DNA of 64,000 nt from Novosphingobium sp. PhB57 (GTDB lineage Bacteria; Pseudomonadota; Alphaproteobacteria; Sphingomonadales; Sphingomonadaceae): contig NZ_SMBO01000002.1 in NCBI RefSeq assembly GCF_004342985.1, positions 186,001 to 250,000 on the forward strand, written 5' to 3'. Under the pieces are notes generated by a model. It saw nothing but the letters and a program-made list of their open reading frames with translations, was not told the origin of the DNA and ran no database searches. Made by a program: the position numbers and the translations under genes. Positions 15,911-23,980 of this stretch are shown here, piece after piece; position 1 is the first letter of the stretch, and every line of letters begins with the position of its first letter.

Positions 15911-16552
15911 ATGCGAATGCCTTCGAGGCCATATCTTTTCGGCGCTGCCGCGCTGGCCCTGCTGGGCGCGGGCGTGGCCGAAGCAGCCACGGCCAGGCTG
16001 CACACGATGAACGTCGCTGCGCCGGACGGTTCGCAGATTCAGGTTCGCTACTTCGGCGATACCGCGCCGCAAGTGGAAGTCGTGCCCGTGGAGGCCGCCG
16101 CCGAGGTCGGTGATGCCGGTGATGCCAGCGATGCCAGTGACGGTGGGGTCATGGCCGATCCCTTCATGGCAATGGCGCGGATCTCGGCAGCGATGGATGC
16201 GCGCATGGATGCGATGATGCAGCAGGCGGCGCTCGTCCAGCGGCATGCCGCGCAGATGCAGCAGCAGGCGGTGGCCGGCGGCCATGCGCAGGGTGCACCC
16301 GGCGTGATCCTGGCCGGAGACATGCCGGCCGGCTCGCATGTGACGTATTATTCCTCGTCCACCGACGCGCGAGGCTGCACACGCTCGGTCTCCTACAGCT
16401 CCGACGGCTCCGGCGCGGCGCCGAAGATGACGCAAGCCGCTTCGGACGGCTGCGATGCCGCCGGGGCCACGACCCGTGCCATCCCGGCCGCCCTCCCCGC
16501 CCGGATCGAGCCCACTGCCGAGCAGCAGGTCCCGCCCGGCCGCAAGGTCTGA
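15911..16552 (+). CDS. Exported protein of unknown function
   Basis: The 213-residue product has a signal peptide (MRMPSRPYLFG then a hydrophobic core ending GVAEAATA). The mature part contains an acidic DAGDASDASDGG repeat, a Met/Gln/Ala-rich helical stretch (about residues 85-125) and a Ser/Tyr-rich segment with two cysteines that could form a disulfide. I chose the ATG at 15911 because AGGAG lies ten bases upstream; a TTG two codons earlier is also in frame. I do not recognise a family. It is convergent with the dioxygenase gene and shares a terminator hairpin with it. Confidence 0.7.
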   Translation: MRMPSRPYLFGAAALALLGAGVAEAATARLHTMNVAAPDGSQIQVRYFGDTAPQVEVVPVEAAAEVGDAGDASDASDGGVMADPFMAMARISAAMDARMDAMMQQAALVQRHAAQMQQQAVAGGHAQGAPGVILAGDMPAGSHVTYYSSSTDARGCTRSVSYSSDGSGAAPKMTQAASDGCDAAGATTRAIPAALPARIEPTAEQQVPPGRKV

Positions 16553-16618
16553 TTCCCTTTCCCGGTCCTGGCTCCGGCCGCACCTTCGGCCTCACCCCCC
16601 GCAAGGACCGGTGGAAAG

Positions 16619-16648
16619 AAGGGCGCCGCGCGTACCCGCGGCGCCCTT
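16619..16648. terminator. Terminator hairpin between convergent genes
   Basis: A perfect 12-bp stem (16619-16630 with 16637-16648) lies between convergent genes. The T tract is short on both sides (TTCATTT on plus, TTC on minus), so strength is uncertain. Confidence 0.7.
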
Positions 16649-16660
16649 CATTTCGCAACC

Positions 16661-16696
16661 CAAGTCAGCCGGCCAGGCCAAGTCAGCCGGCCAGGC
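16661..16696. repeat. Perfect 18-bp tandem duplication across the dioxygenase stop codon
   Basis: The 18-mer starting CAAGTCAGCC occurs twice head to tail (16661-16678 and 16679-16696). The copy nearer the gene encodes the last residues and stop (TGA at 16683-16685); the second copy carries the same codons and an in-frame second TGA at 16665-16667. Confidence 0.9.
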
Positions 16697-17651
16697 CGAT
16701 GACGGCGCTCCCCTGGAAACCGCCCGCCGCAGAGCCGCCGACCTCCAGTGTCATCACCTTGATCCGCTCGGCGCCATTGTCGCCGAAAACCATGTCGCGC
16801 GCGATGTCGCGGGACTGCGCCCAGGTTCGCGCCGAGCGCGCGTAGACCGAGGACGTGTAGGCCGCGTCGCAGGTCTCGGCGGGGACGGCGAGCTGCGAGG
16901 TCAGGCGCGCGAATTTCCCCGCCGTCGCGATCGGCAGGCTGGTGAAGGCTTCGAAGTGGATATGGGGATAGCGCCCCATGTAGCACCCCGGCACGATCGT
17001 GCGGAACCGGACGAGGCCGTTGTCGTCAGTGACCTGCAATCCGCGCAGCCAGCTGCGATCCGGCTGATCGTAGAGCGAATACTGGCCGTTCGGATCGCAG
17101 TGCCAGAGATAGATGGCATGGCCCGGAAGTGGCATGCAGCCGGTGTTGACGTCGACGAGGCGCAGCGAGAGGTCCAGCGGGATGCCGGGCGCCGCGTTGC
17201 CGCCGCCGATGTCGCTGCGAATGTCCTGGCGTTGCAGGCCCGAGCGGCCGAGCACGTTGGCCACCTGTCCGCGCGCCGTGTTGGACCCATCCGCAGGATA
17301 GGGGCCCTCGGTCTCACGCGCGAAGGCCACGCAGCGCGTGCCGTTGGATGCGGTGCCGGTGACGACCGGGCCGTTGTCGATCTGCGGCGGCGGTCCTCCC
17401 GGGCCATGATCGCCGAAGCCGCCGGGCGGGGGACCGCGCCTGCCGCCGGGCGGTGGGCCGCGCATGCCGTCAGCTGGCGGGCCGGCCCAGCCGCCGGACG
17501 GCGGCCCGCTCCGGCCCGCAGGCGCAGCGCAGCCGGCTAGCGCGGCGAGTCCGCCGATCGCGCCCAGCGAAAGCATTCGCCGCCGGCCGAGATTCATCTG
17601 TTCGATCCGCGTCAGGTCCGCCGCGAGGCCTTCCCGTTCCTGTCTGTCCAT
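16683..17651 (-). CDS. Exported intradiol ring-cleavage dioxygenase-like protein
   Basis: The C-terminal 230 residues belong to the intradiol dioxygenase fold, which in known enzymes opens catechol-type rings using non-haem iron(III) held by two Tyr and two His. The matching parts are visible: ETEGPYP, then YLWHCDPNGQYSLY, and PGCYMGRYPHIHFE. Unlike the soluble enzymes, it starts with GRRRMLSLGAIGG and a hydrophobic run ending LAALAGC, a twin-arginine-like lipoprotein signal. A 50-residue linker of repeated GPPPGG units follows. Such exported family members are known in bacteria but their substrates are mostly unknown. A shorter start at 17597 is possible. The gene ends in the 18-bp duplication described separately. 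Confidence 0.88.
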   Translation of the reverse strand: MDRQEREGLAADLTRIEQMNLGRRRMLSLGAIGGLAALAGCAAPAGRSGPPSGGWAGPPADGMRGPPPGGRRGPPPGGFGDHGPGGPPPQIDNGPVVTGTASNGTRCVAFARETEGPYPADGSNTARGQVANVLGRSGLQRQDIRSDIGGGNAAPGIPLDLSLRLVDVNTGCMPLPGHAIYLWHCDPNGQYSLYDQPDRSWLRGLQVTDDNGLVRFRTIVPGCYMGRYPHIHFEAFTSLPIATAGKFARLTSQLAVPAETCDAAYTSSVYARSARTWAQSRDIARDMVFGDNGAERIKVMTLEVGGSAAGGFQGSAVIGLAG

Positions 17652-17768
17652 CCGTTCTTCTTCTGCTGGAAGCCATGTCGCACCATGGCAGGCCCTAGCA
17701 GCGTGAAGCGGCGGATCGCGGTCGTAAATTGTCGCCGATGGTAACCCGGCCGGGGCCGGGCGACGGTC

Positions 17769-18218
17769 TCACTTCAGGGATTCGAGGTAGTCGATCACGT
17801 CCTGGCGCTTCTTCGGATCGGGCACGCCGATCACCATCTTCGTGCCGGGCACCATCTTCATCGGACCCTGGAGCCAGGTGTCGAGCGACTGCCGGTCCCA
17901 GGTCACGCCCGAACCCTTGAGCGCGGGGCTGAAGTTGTAGCCGGGTACATCGCCGGCCTTGGTACCGACAATCCCGAACAGCGAGGGGCCGACGCCGTTG
18001 CGGCCCGGTTCCACCGCGTGGCAAGAACGGCAGACGGCAAAGGCCGCCGGCGCATCGGCGGCAGCCTGGGCACTGCCGGGGGCGGGGCTGGCGGACGTTC
18101 CGGCATCCGCGGAAGTCTGCGCGGTTTCGGACTTATCCTGACCCGATCCGCCGCAAGCGGTGAGGACGAGCAGGGGGGCGATCAGGGAAGCAACAGTAGT
18201 AAGGCGTGCAGGCGTCAT
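17769..18218 (-). CDS. Lipoprotein c-type cytochrome, class I
   Basis: The 149-residue product has a lipoprotein signal ending LLVLTAC, an Ala/Ser/Pro-rich spacer, and a single haem c domain: the haem-binding motif is CRSCH, and the axial methionine is most likely the one in PGTKMVIGV. The fold and length match cytochrome c2/c552-type electron carriers anchored to a membrane on the periplasmic side. I chose the ATG at 18218 because GGAGGA precedes it, and the open frame upstream lacks a sensible N-terminus. It runs in the same direction as the dioxygenase gene 117 bases further on, and is divergent from the MATE gene. Confidence 0.9.
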   Translation of the reverse strand: MTPARLTTVASLIAPLLVLTACGGSGQDKSETAQTSADAGTSASPAPGSAQAAADAPAAFAVCRSCHAVEPGRNGVGPSLFGIVGTKAGDVPGYNFSPALKGSGVTWDRQSLDTWLQGPMKMVPGTKMVIGVPDPKKRQDVIDYLESLK

Positions 18219-18365
18219 GGTTCCTCCGGCGCTGCGGTGGTGCCTATTCGACCGGGCGTGGGATGGAAAGCCATGATGCAGCGCAAATCGGCCTTTGAAG
18301 CCGCAGGAAATCGGCAGGAATTTCCTTTCGCTTGTCGGTCCGCTCCCGTATCGCCCTGACCGATA

Positions 18366-19745
18366 ATGGCTTCGCACCTTCTACCTTCGACTTTTCGCGC
18401 CGAATTGGGCGCCACCATGCGTCTTGCCGGGCCGCTGGCGCTCGCCAACCTGCTGCAGATGGCGGTCTTCGCGACCGACGTGATTTTCGTGGCGCGCCTG
18501 GGGCAGCAGGCCCTGGCGGCCTCAAGCCTGGCGATCGCGATCGTCGCGCTGATGATGATGGGCATCAATGGCGTGACCGGCGCGGTTGCCCCGCTGATCG
18601 CTGCTGAAATCGGCCGCCGCCGCAATTCCGTGCGCGAAGTGCGCCGCTCGACGCGCATGGCGCTGTGGGTGGCGGTCCTGTTCAGCCTCGGCGCCATCGC
18701 GCTGTCGCAATTGGGCAACCTGCTGATGGAAGCCACCGGGCAGGATCCCGAGGTTTCCGTGACGGCGTCGGCCTTCCTCAGGCTGGTGAGCATCGCCGTG
18801 CTGCCGATGACCATCGCCAACGTGCTGCGCACCTTCGTTTCCGCGCTGGGCCGGCCGTTCTTCGCCACGGTGATCACGGCGCTGGCGATCGGCGTCAATG
18901 CCACCGGCAACTACGTGCTGGTCTTCGGACACTTCGGCTTTCCGGCGCTCGGCCTCATGGGTTCCGCGCTGGCCAGCATCACCACGGCCTGCGTGATGGT
19001 GCTGGCCTATATCGTGGCCATCCGCAGCGACCGCCGCCTGCGCCGCTATCATGTGCTTGGGCGCATCTGGCGGACCGAATGGCAGCGCCTGCGCCAGATC
19101 CTCTCGCTCGGCCTGCCGATCGCGGCGACGCTCATTGCGGAGGGCGGACTGTTCAGCGGCGCCGCGTTCCTGATGGGGCGCATCGGCGAAGCGCAGCTTG
19201 CCGCCCATACCGTCGCCCTCCAGATCGCGGCTTTCGCCTTCCAGGTGCCGTTCGGCGTGGGTCAGGCCGCGACGATCCGGGTCGGCTATCACTACGGCGC
19301 GGGCAACCGCATCGGCGTGGGCCTGGCAGGCTGGGCTGCGATCACCGTGGCGATGATCTTCATGGTCCTCTCGGCATCGACCATGCTGCTGGCGCCGCGG
19401 TTCATCCTTTCCGCCTATGTCGACGTGGAGGCGCCGCAGAACGCCGTGCTCGTGGGTTTTGCGCTGCATTTCCTGTTCGTGGCGGCGATATTCCAGCTGA
19501 CCGACGGGCTCCAGGCGGTGGCGGCCGGCGCTCTGCGCGGCATCCAGGACACCCGCGTGCCGATGGCCATCGCGCTGTTCGGATACTGGGTCACGGGCTT
19601 CGCCACCTCGGCCCTGCTCGGCCTGTTCACCCCGCTGGAAGGCGTGGGCGTGTGGATCGGCCTGGCCGTTGGGCTGACCGTGGCGGCGGTGCTGCTGCTG
19701 GCGCGCTGGCACTGGCGCGAAGAGTTCCACCTCGACCGGGTGTAA
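18366..19745 (+). CDS. MATE family multidrug/sodium antiporter
   Basis: The 459-residue product has the length and about twelve hydrophobic segments of the MATE (NorM-like) efflux family, which expels cationic compounds against sodium or protons. The N-terminal half has MRLAGPLALANLLQMAVFATDVIFVARLG, and the second half repeats the pattern with LSLGLPIAATLIAEGGLFSGAAFLMG, reflecting the two-fold symmetry. The conserved HTVALQIAAFAFQVPFGVGQAAT region is present. The ribosome site is weak. The gene stands alone and ends at a bulged terminator. Substrate cannot be predicted. Confidence 0.92.
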   Translation: MASHLLPSTFRAELGATMRLAGPLALANLLQMAVFATDVIFVARLGQQALAASSLAIAIVALMMMGINGVTGAVAPLIAAEIGRRRNSVREVRRSTRMALWVAVLFSLGAIALSQLGNLLMEATGQDPEVSVTASAFLRLVSIAVLPMTIANVLRTFVSALGRPFFATVITALAIGVNATGNYVLVFGHFGFPALGLMGSALASITTACVMVLAYIVAIRSDRRLRRYHVLGRIWRTEWQRLRQILSLGLPIAATLIAEGGLFSGAAFLMGRIGEAQLAAHTVALQIAAFAFQVPFGVGQAATIRVGYHYGAGNRIGVGLAGWAAITVAMIFMVLSASTMLLAPRFILSAYVDVEAPQNAVLVGFALHFLFVAAIFQLTDGLQAVAAGALRGIQDTRVPMAIALFGYWVTGFATSALLGLFTPLEGVGVWIGLAVGLTVAAVLLLARWHWREEFHLDRV

Positions 19746-19754
19746 CCGTCTCGT

Positions 19755-19788
19755 CTCATCCCGCGCCCATACCGGGTGAGAAATTTTT
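19755..19788 (+). terminator. Terminator after the MATE gene
   Basis: A stem with one bulged T (19755-19763 with 19773-19780) is followed by AAATTTTT. Confidence 0.6.
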
Positions 19789-19800
19789 GGAAGCGATGCG

Positions 19801-19829
19801 CTTGACGTCGCCTCGGGCCAGAACCATAT
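19801..19829 (+). promoter_or_regulatory. Promoter of groESL
   Basis: CTTGAC, a 17-base spacer and CCATAT. The CTTG with a C-rich -10 fits alphaproteobacterial heat-shock (RpoH-type) as well as housekeeping promoters. The CIRCE element starts ten bases downstream, at about the transcription start. Confidence 0.65.
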
Positions 19830-19838
19830 CCACGGCCG

Positions 19839-19865
19839 TTGGCACTCTACAACCATGAGTGCCAA
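19839..19865 (+). promoter_or_regulatory. CIRCE element (HrcA operator)
   Basis: TTGGCACTC, nine bases, then GAGTGCCAA: a perfect 9-9-9 inverted repeat, differing from the canonical CIRCE (TTAGCACTC/GAGTGCTAA) at one symmetrical position per arm. HrcA binds such sites and represses groESL until heat shock. Confidence 0.95.
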
Positions 19866-19909
19866 TTCCAGTTTCTTGCCCTTTAGTTCGTAGGATTAGG
19901 GAGATCCCC

Positions 19910-20197
19910 ATGACTTTCCGCCCGCTGCACGACCGTGTTCTCGTGCGCCGCGTCGAGGCCGAAGAAAAGACGGCCGGTGGCATCATCATCCCCGACAGCG
20001 CCAAGGAAAAGCCGGCTGAAGGCGAAATCGTCGCCGTCGGCACCGGCGCCCGCGCCGAAAACGGCACCATCACTCCGCTCGACGTCAAGGTCGGCGACCG
20101 CGTGCTGTTCGGCAAGTGGTCCGGCACCGAAGTCAAGGTTGGCGGCGAAGACCTGCTGATCATGAAGGAATCGGATATCCTCGGCGTTATCGGCTGA
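19910..20197 (+). CDS. groES: Co-chaperonin GroES
   Basis: GroES is the 10-kDa lid of the GroEL folding chamber. The 95-residue product starts [20 protein letters not shown], contains the mobile loop around [15 protein letters not shown], and ends ESDILGVIG. The ATG at 19910 follows AGGGAGA; upstream in-frame codons would overlap the CIRCE element. It is the first gene of groESL, 47 bases before groEL, with a CIRCE element and promoter directly upstream, so HrcA-type and possibly RpoH-type heat-shock control is expected. Confidence 0.98.
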   Translation: MTFRPLHDRVLVRRVEAEEKTAGGIIIPDSAKEKPAEGEIVAVGTGARAENGTITPLDVKVGDRVLFGKWSGTEVKVGGEDLLIMKESDILGVIG

Positions 20198-20232
20198 GAA
20201 TCGACGATTTCCGCATTTTCCAGATTTTCTAA

Positions 20233-21888
<1,656 letters not shown>

Positions 21889-21914
21889 GCCACTCCCGTC
21901 ACCGACGCGAATTG

Positions 21915-21947
21915 GGGCCGGAAGGAGCAATCCTTCCGGCCCTTTTT
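21915..21947 (+). terminator. Intrinsic terminator of groESL
   Basis: A perfect 12-bp stem (21915-21926 with 21931-21942), GCAA loop, then TTTTT. Confidence 0.95.
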
Positions 21948-22178
21948 CTTGGCCGGGTAAACGGCAACGACATTCGCTTACTCCTCTCCAAAGGATGGGA
22001 GCGGTTTTCAGCCAGCCAGTGTTACTTTCGCTCAACGGATTCGTTCATCTGGGCGAAAGGATTGTACGATTCCGAGCAATTGCCCGCATGGAACATGCAG
22101 TTCGTCGCGCCGGGCTGGCGCTTTATCTCGTTACCGTTAACTCTGTAGGAACATGTACAAGTACAGGGTGGGATCTGC

Positions 22179-23285
22179 ATGATCGGGGCAGAGAAACTCG
22201 TTGCGCAGTGCCGCAAGGGCACGGGGCGCTTCCTTCAGATTGCGGGCTTGGTCGCCGCGGGCCTTTCGCTGGGCAGCTTGTCGCTGGCACCGGCGCAGGC
22301 GCAAGTCCGGACGCAGTTCCGCGCCCATTCGGGTGCCGTCAATGCGTCGGGTTCCAGCTATCAGGCCGGGGCCATCGGCGATGTGCAGGATTCGTTCGAT
22401 TCGGTGTTCGGCACCGAGGAACGGGCGCCGCGCACCTATTCCAGCGATTTCGGTAAGCAGCTCGCTTCGGTGGCGAACGCCTCGCAGGGCCGCATCGGCG
22501 TCGCGGCGGTGGACCTGTCCACCGGTCGCATGGTCGACGTGCTGGGCAACCAGCGCTTTCCCATGGCCAGCACCAGCAAGATCGCCATTGCCGCGACATT
22601 CCTGGAAGGCGTGGACAAGGGCAAATGGACGCTCTCCAGCGAGTTCCCGCTGATGGTTCCCGTGCCCTCCGCGCCGTTCTCCAGCGCCGTCGCGCCGGTG
22701 CGGGCCGGCACTTACATGAGCGCTCGCCAGCTGATCGAGCTGATGATCACCCGCTCGAACAACTACGCCACGGACGCCTTGCTCAAGGTGGTGGGCGGGC
22801 CATCGGCCGTGAACGCCTGGGTCCGCCGGACCGGCATCGATGAGTGGCATATCGACCGCGACATCGCCACCCTGGTCCGCGACGATGGCGCCATCGATCC
22901 CGCCAAGGTCGTCGACAAGCGCGACAGCGCGACGCCGATCGCGGTGGTCGAACTGCTCTCGGGCATCTACCAAGGCAAGTGGATGAGCAAGCAGGGCCGC
23001 GACGTCCTGCTCGGCGCCATGAGCCGCACCGTCACCGGCAAGCGGCGCATTCGCGCGGGGCTTCCCGCCGAAGTGTCGGTTTCGCACAAGACCGGATCGC
23101 TCAACAACACCTCCAGCGACATCGGCATCATCGAGACGCCGGATGGCCGGGCCTATGCCGTGGCGATATATGTCACCGGACAGGGCACGCGCCCGAACCG
23201 CGAGGCGCGTATCGCCAGCATCGCCCGCGCCATCTACGAGGGCTACCTGGCGGAAGGCTCTTCCTACCGCACCGCCGTGCGCTGA
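22179..23285 (+). CDS. Exported class A beta-lactamase-like serine hydrolase
   Basis: The 368-residue product has a signal peptide (cleavage probably after APAQAQ), a spacer of about 50 residues, and a serine beta-lactamase/transpeptidase fold. The catalytic STSK is at residues 131-134, the second motif is SNN (193-195, where class A has SDN), and KTG is at 304-306; spacings fit class A. In the omega-loop region, where class A enzymes carry the deacylating glutamate in an ExxLN pattern, I see IDRDIATLV with only aspartates. It may thus be a poor or non-functional beta-lactamase, or a carboxypeptidase/esterase-type hydrolase. It stands alone with a 17-bp terminator hairpin. Confidence 0.85.
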   Translation: MIGAEKLVAQCRKGTGRFLQIAGLVAAGLSLGSLSLAPAQAQVRTQFRAHSGAVNASGSSYQAGAIGDVQDSFDSVFGTEERAPRTYSSDFGKQLASVANASQGRIGVAAVDLSTGRMVDVLGNQRFPMASTSKIAIAATFLEGVDKGKWTLSSEFPLMVPVPSAPFSSAVAPVRAGTYMSARQLIELMITRSNNYATDALLKVVGGPSAVNAWVRRTGIDEWHIDRDIATLVRDDGAIDPAKVVDKRDSATPIAVVELLSGIYQGKWMSKQGRDVLLGAMSRTVTGKRRIRAGLPAEVSVSHKTGSLNNTSSDIGIIETPDGRAYAVAIYVTGQGTRPNREARIASIARAIYEGYLAEGSSYRTAVR

Positions 23286-23320
23286 GCCTCCGCACGGCCC
23301 CGGCCGCGCAGAAGGCCACG

Positions 23321-23357
23321 AAAAAGGCGCTTCGGACCGGGTCCGAAGCGCCTTTTT
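23321..23357. terminator. Bidirectional terminator
   Basis: A perfect 17-bp stem (23321-23337 with 23341-23357) bounded by AAAAA on one side and TTTTT on the other serves both convergent genes. Confidence 0.95.
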
Positions 23358-23397
23358 CGTAATCGCAACCGGGCGGCGGGCGCCCGGTCCGCGAGGA

Positions 23398-23733
23398 TCA
23401 GTGCTGATCGGCGGTGTCGTGCGGGGTGCTTTCCGCATCGGTGACGTCGGCGGCGGCCTTCTCGGCATCGGCGGCGATGTCGTCAGTGGTCTTTTCGGCC
23501 TTCTTGGCAGCGTCGGCAGCGGCATCCTTCACGCCGTCGGCAGCGTCGCCCGCAGCGTCCGAAGCCTTGGCGCCGAGATCGGTCATGGCATCGCCCACGT
23601 CATCGGCAGCGTCCGACACGTCGCTGGCAGCCGAAGTGGCGGTGTCCGATGCGGCGTCCTGCGTCTTCTCGGAGCAGGCGGCGAGCGACAGGGCCGCGAC
23701 GGCGGCAGTGGCGGCGATAACGATCTTGCGCAT
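23398..23733 (-). CDS. Small Ala/Asp-rich lipoprotein
   Basis: The 111-residue product begins MRKIVIAATAAVAALSLAAC, a textbook lipoprotein signal with the lipobox LAAC at residues 17-20. The mature part consists almost wholly of Ala, Asp, Lys, Ser and Thr in a heptad-like helical pattern (DAASD, DAADD, DAAGDAADGVKDAAADAAKKAEK), recalling LEA-like or entericidin-type extended helices. GAGGGAA lies before the ATG. No specific function can be assigned; a stabilising or stress role in the periplasm is only a guess from composition. Confidence 0.8.
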   Translation of the reverse strand: MRKIVIAATAAVAALSLAACSEKTQDAASDTATSAASDVSDAADDVGDAMTDLGAKASDAAGDAADGVKDAAADAAKKAEKTTDDIAADAEKAAADVTDAESTPHDTADQH

Positions 23734-23980
23734 GTTCTCGGTATTCCCTCGTTTGCTGAAAGCGTTTGCTGAAAAGACAAACCCAGTGAGCCCATCCGCG
23801 CGGATGCGGGCGGCTTCCCCCCGTGGAAGGAGAAACTAGGCCGCTCGGACGCGCGATTCAAGCAGTCGCGGGCAAACGACGGGGGAGCGAATTGGTTCCA
23901 TCTATTCCGCCGGGTGATTTCACCCGCCTCTTTCCACTGCCCTGCTGACGGCCCGCGCCCGCGCTGCTAGTGGTCTTGCC

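Noticed and set aside
22179..23285. Calling this gene a resistance beta-lactamase with a bla symbol
   Set aside because: The omega-loop glutamate is not visible, and exported serine hydrolases of this type are widespread in environmental bacteria.
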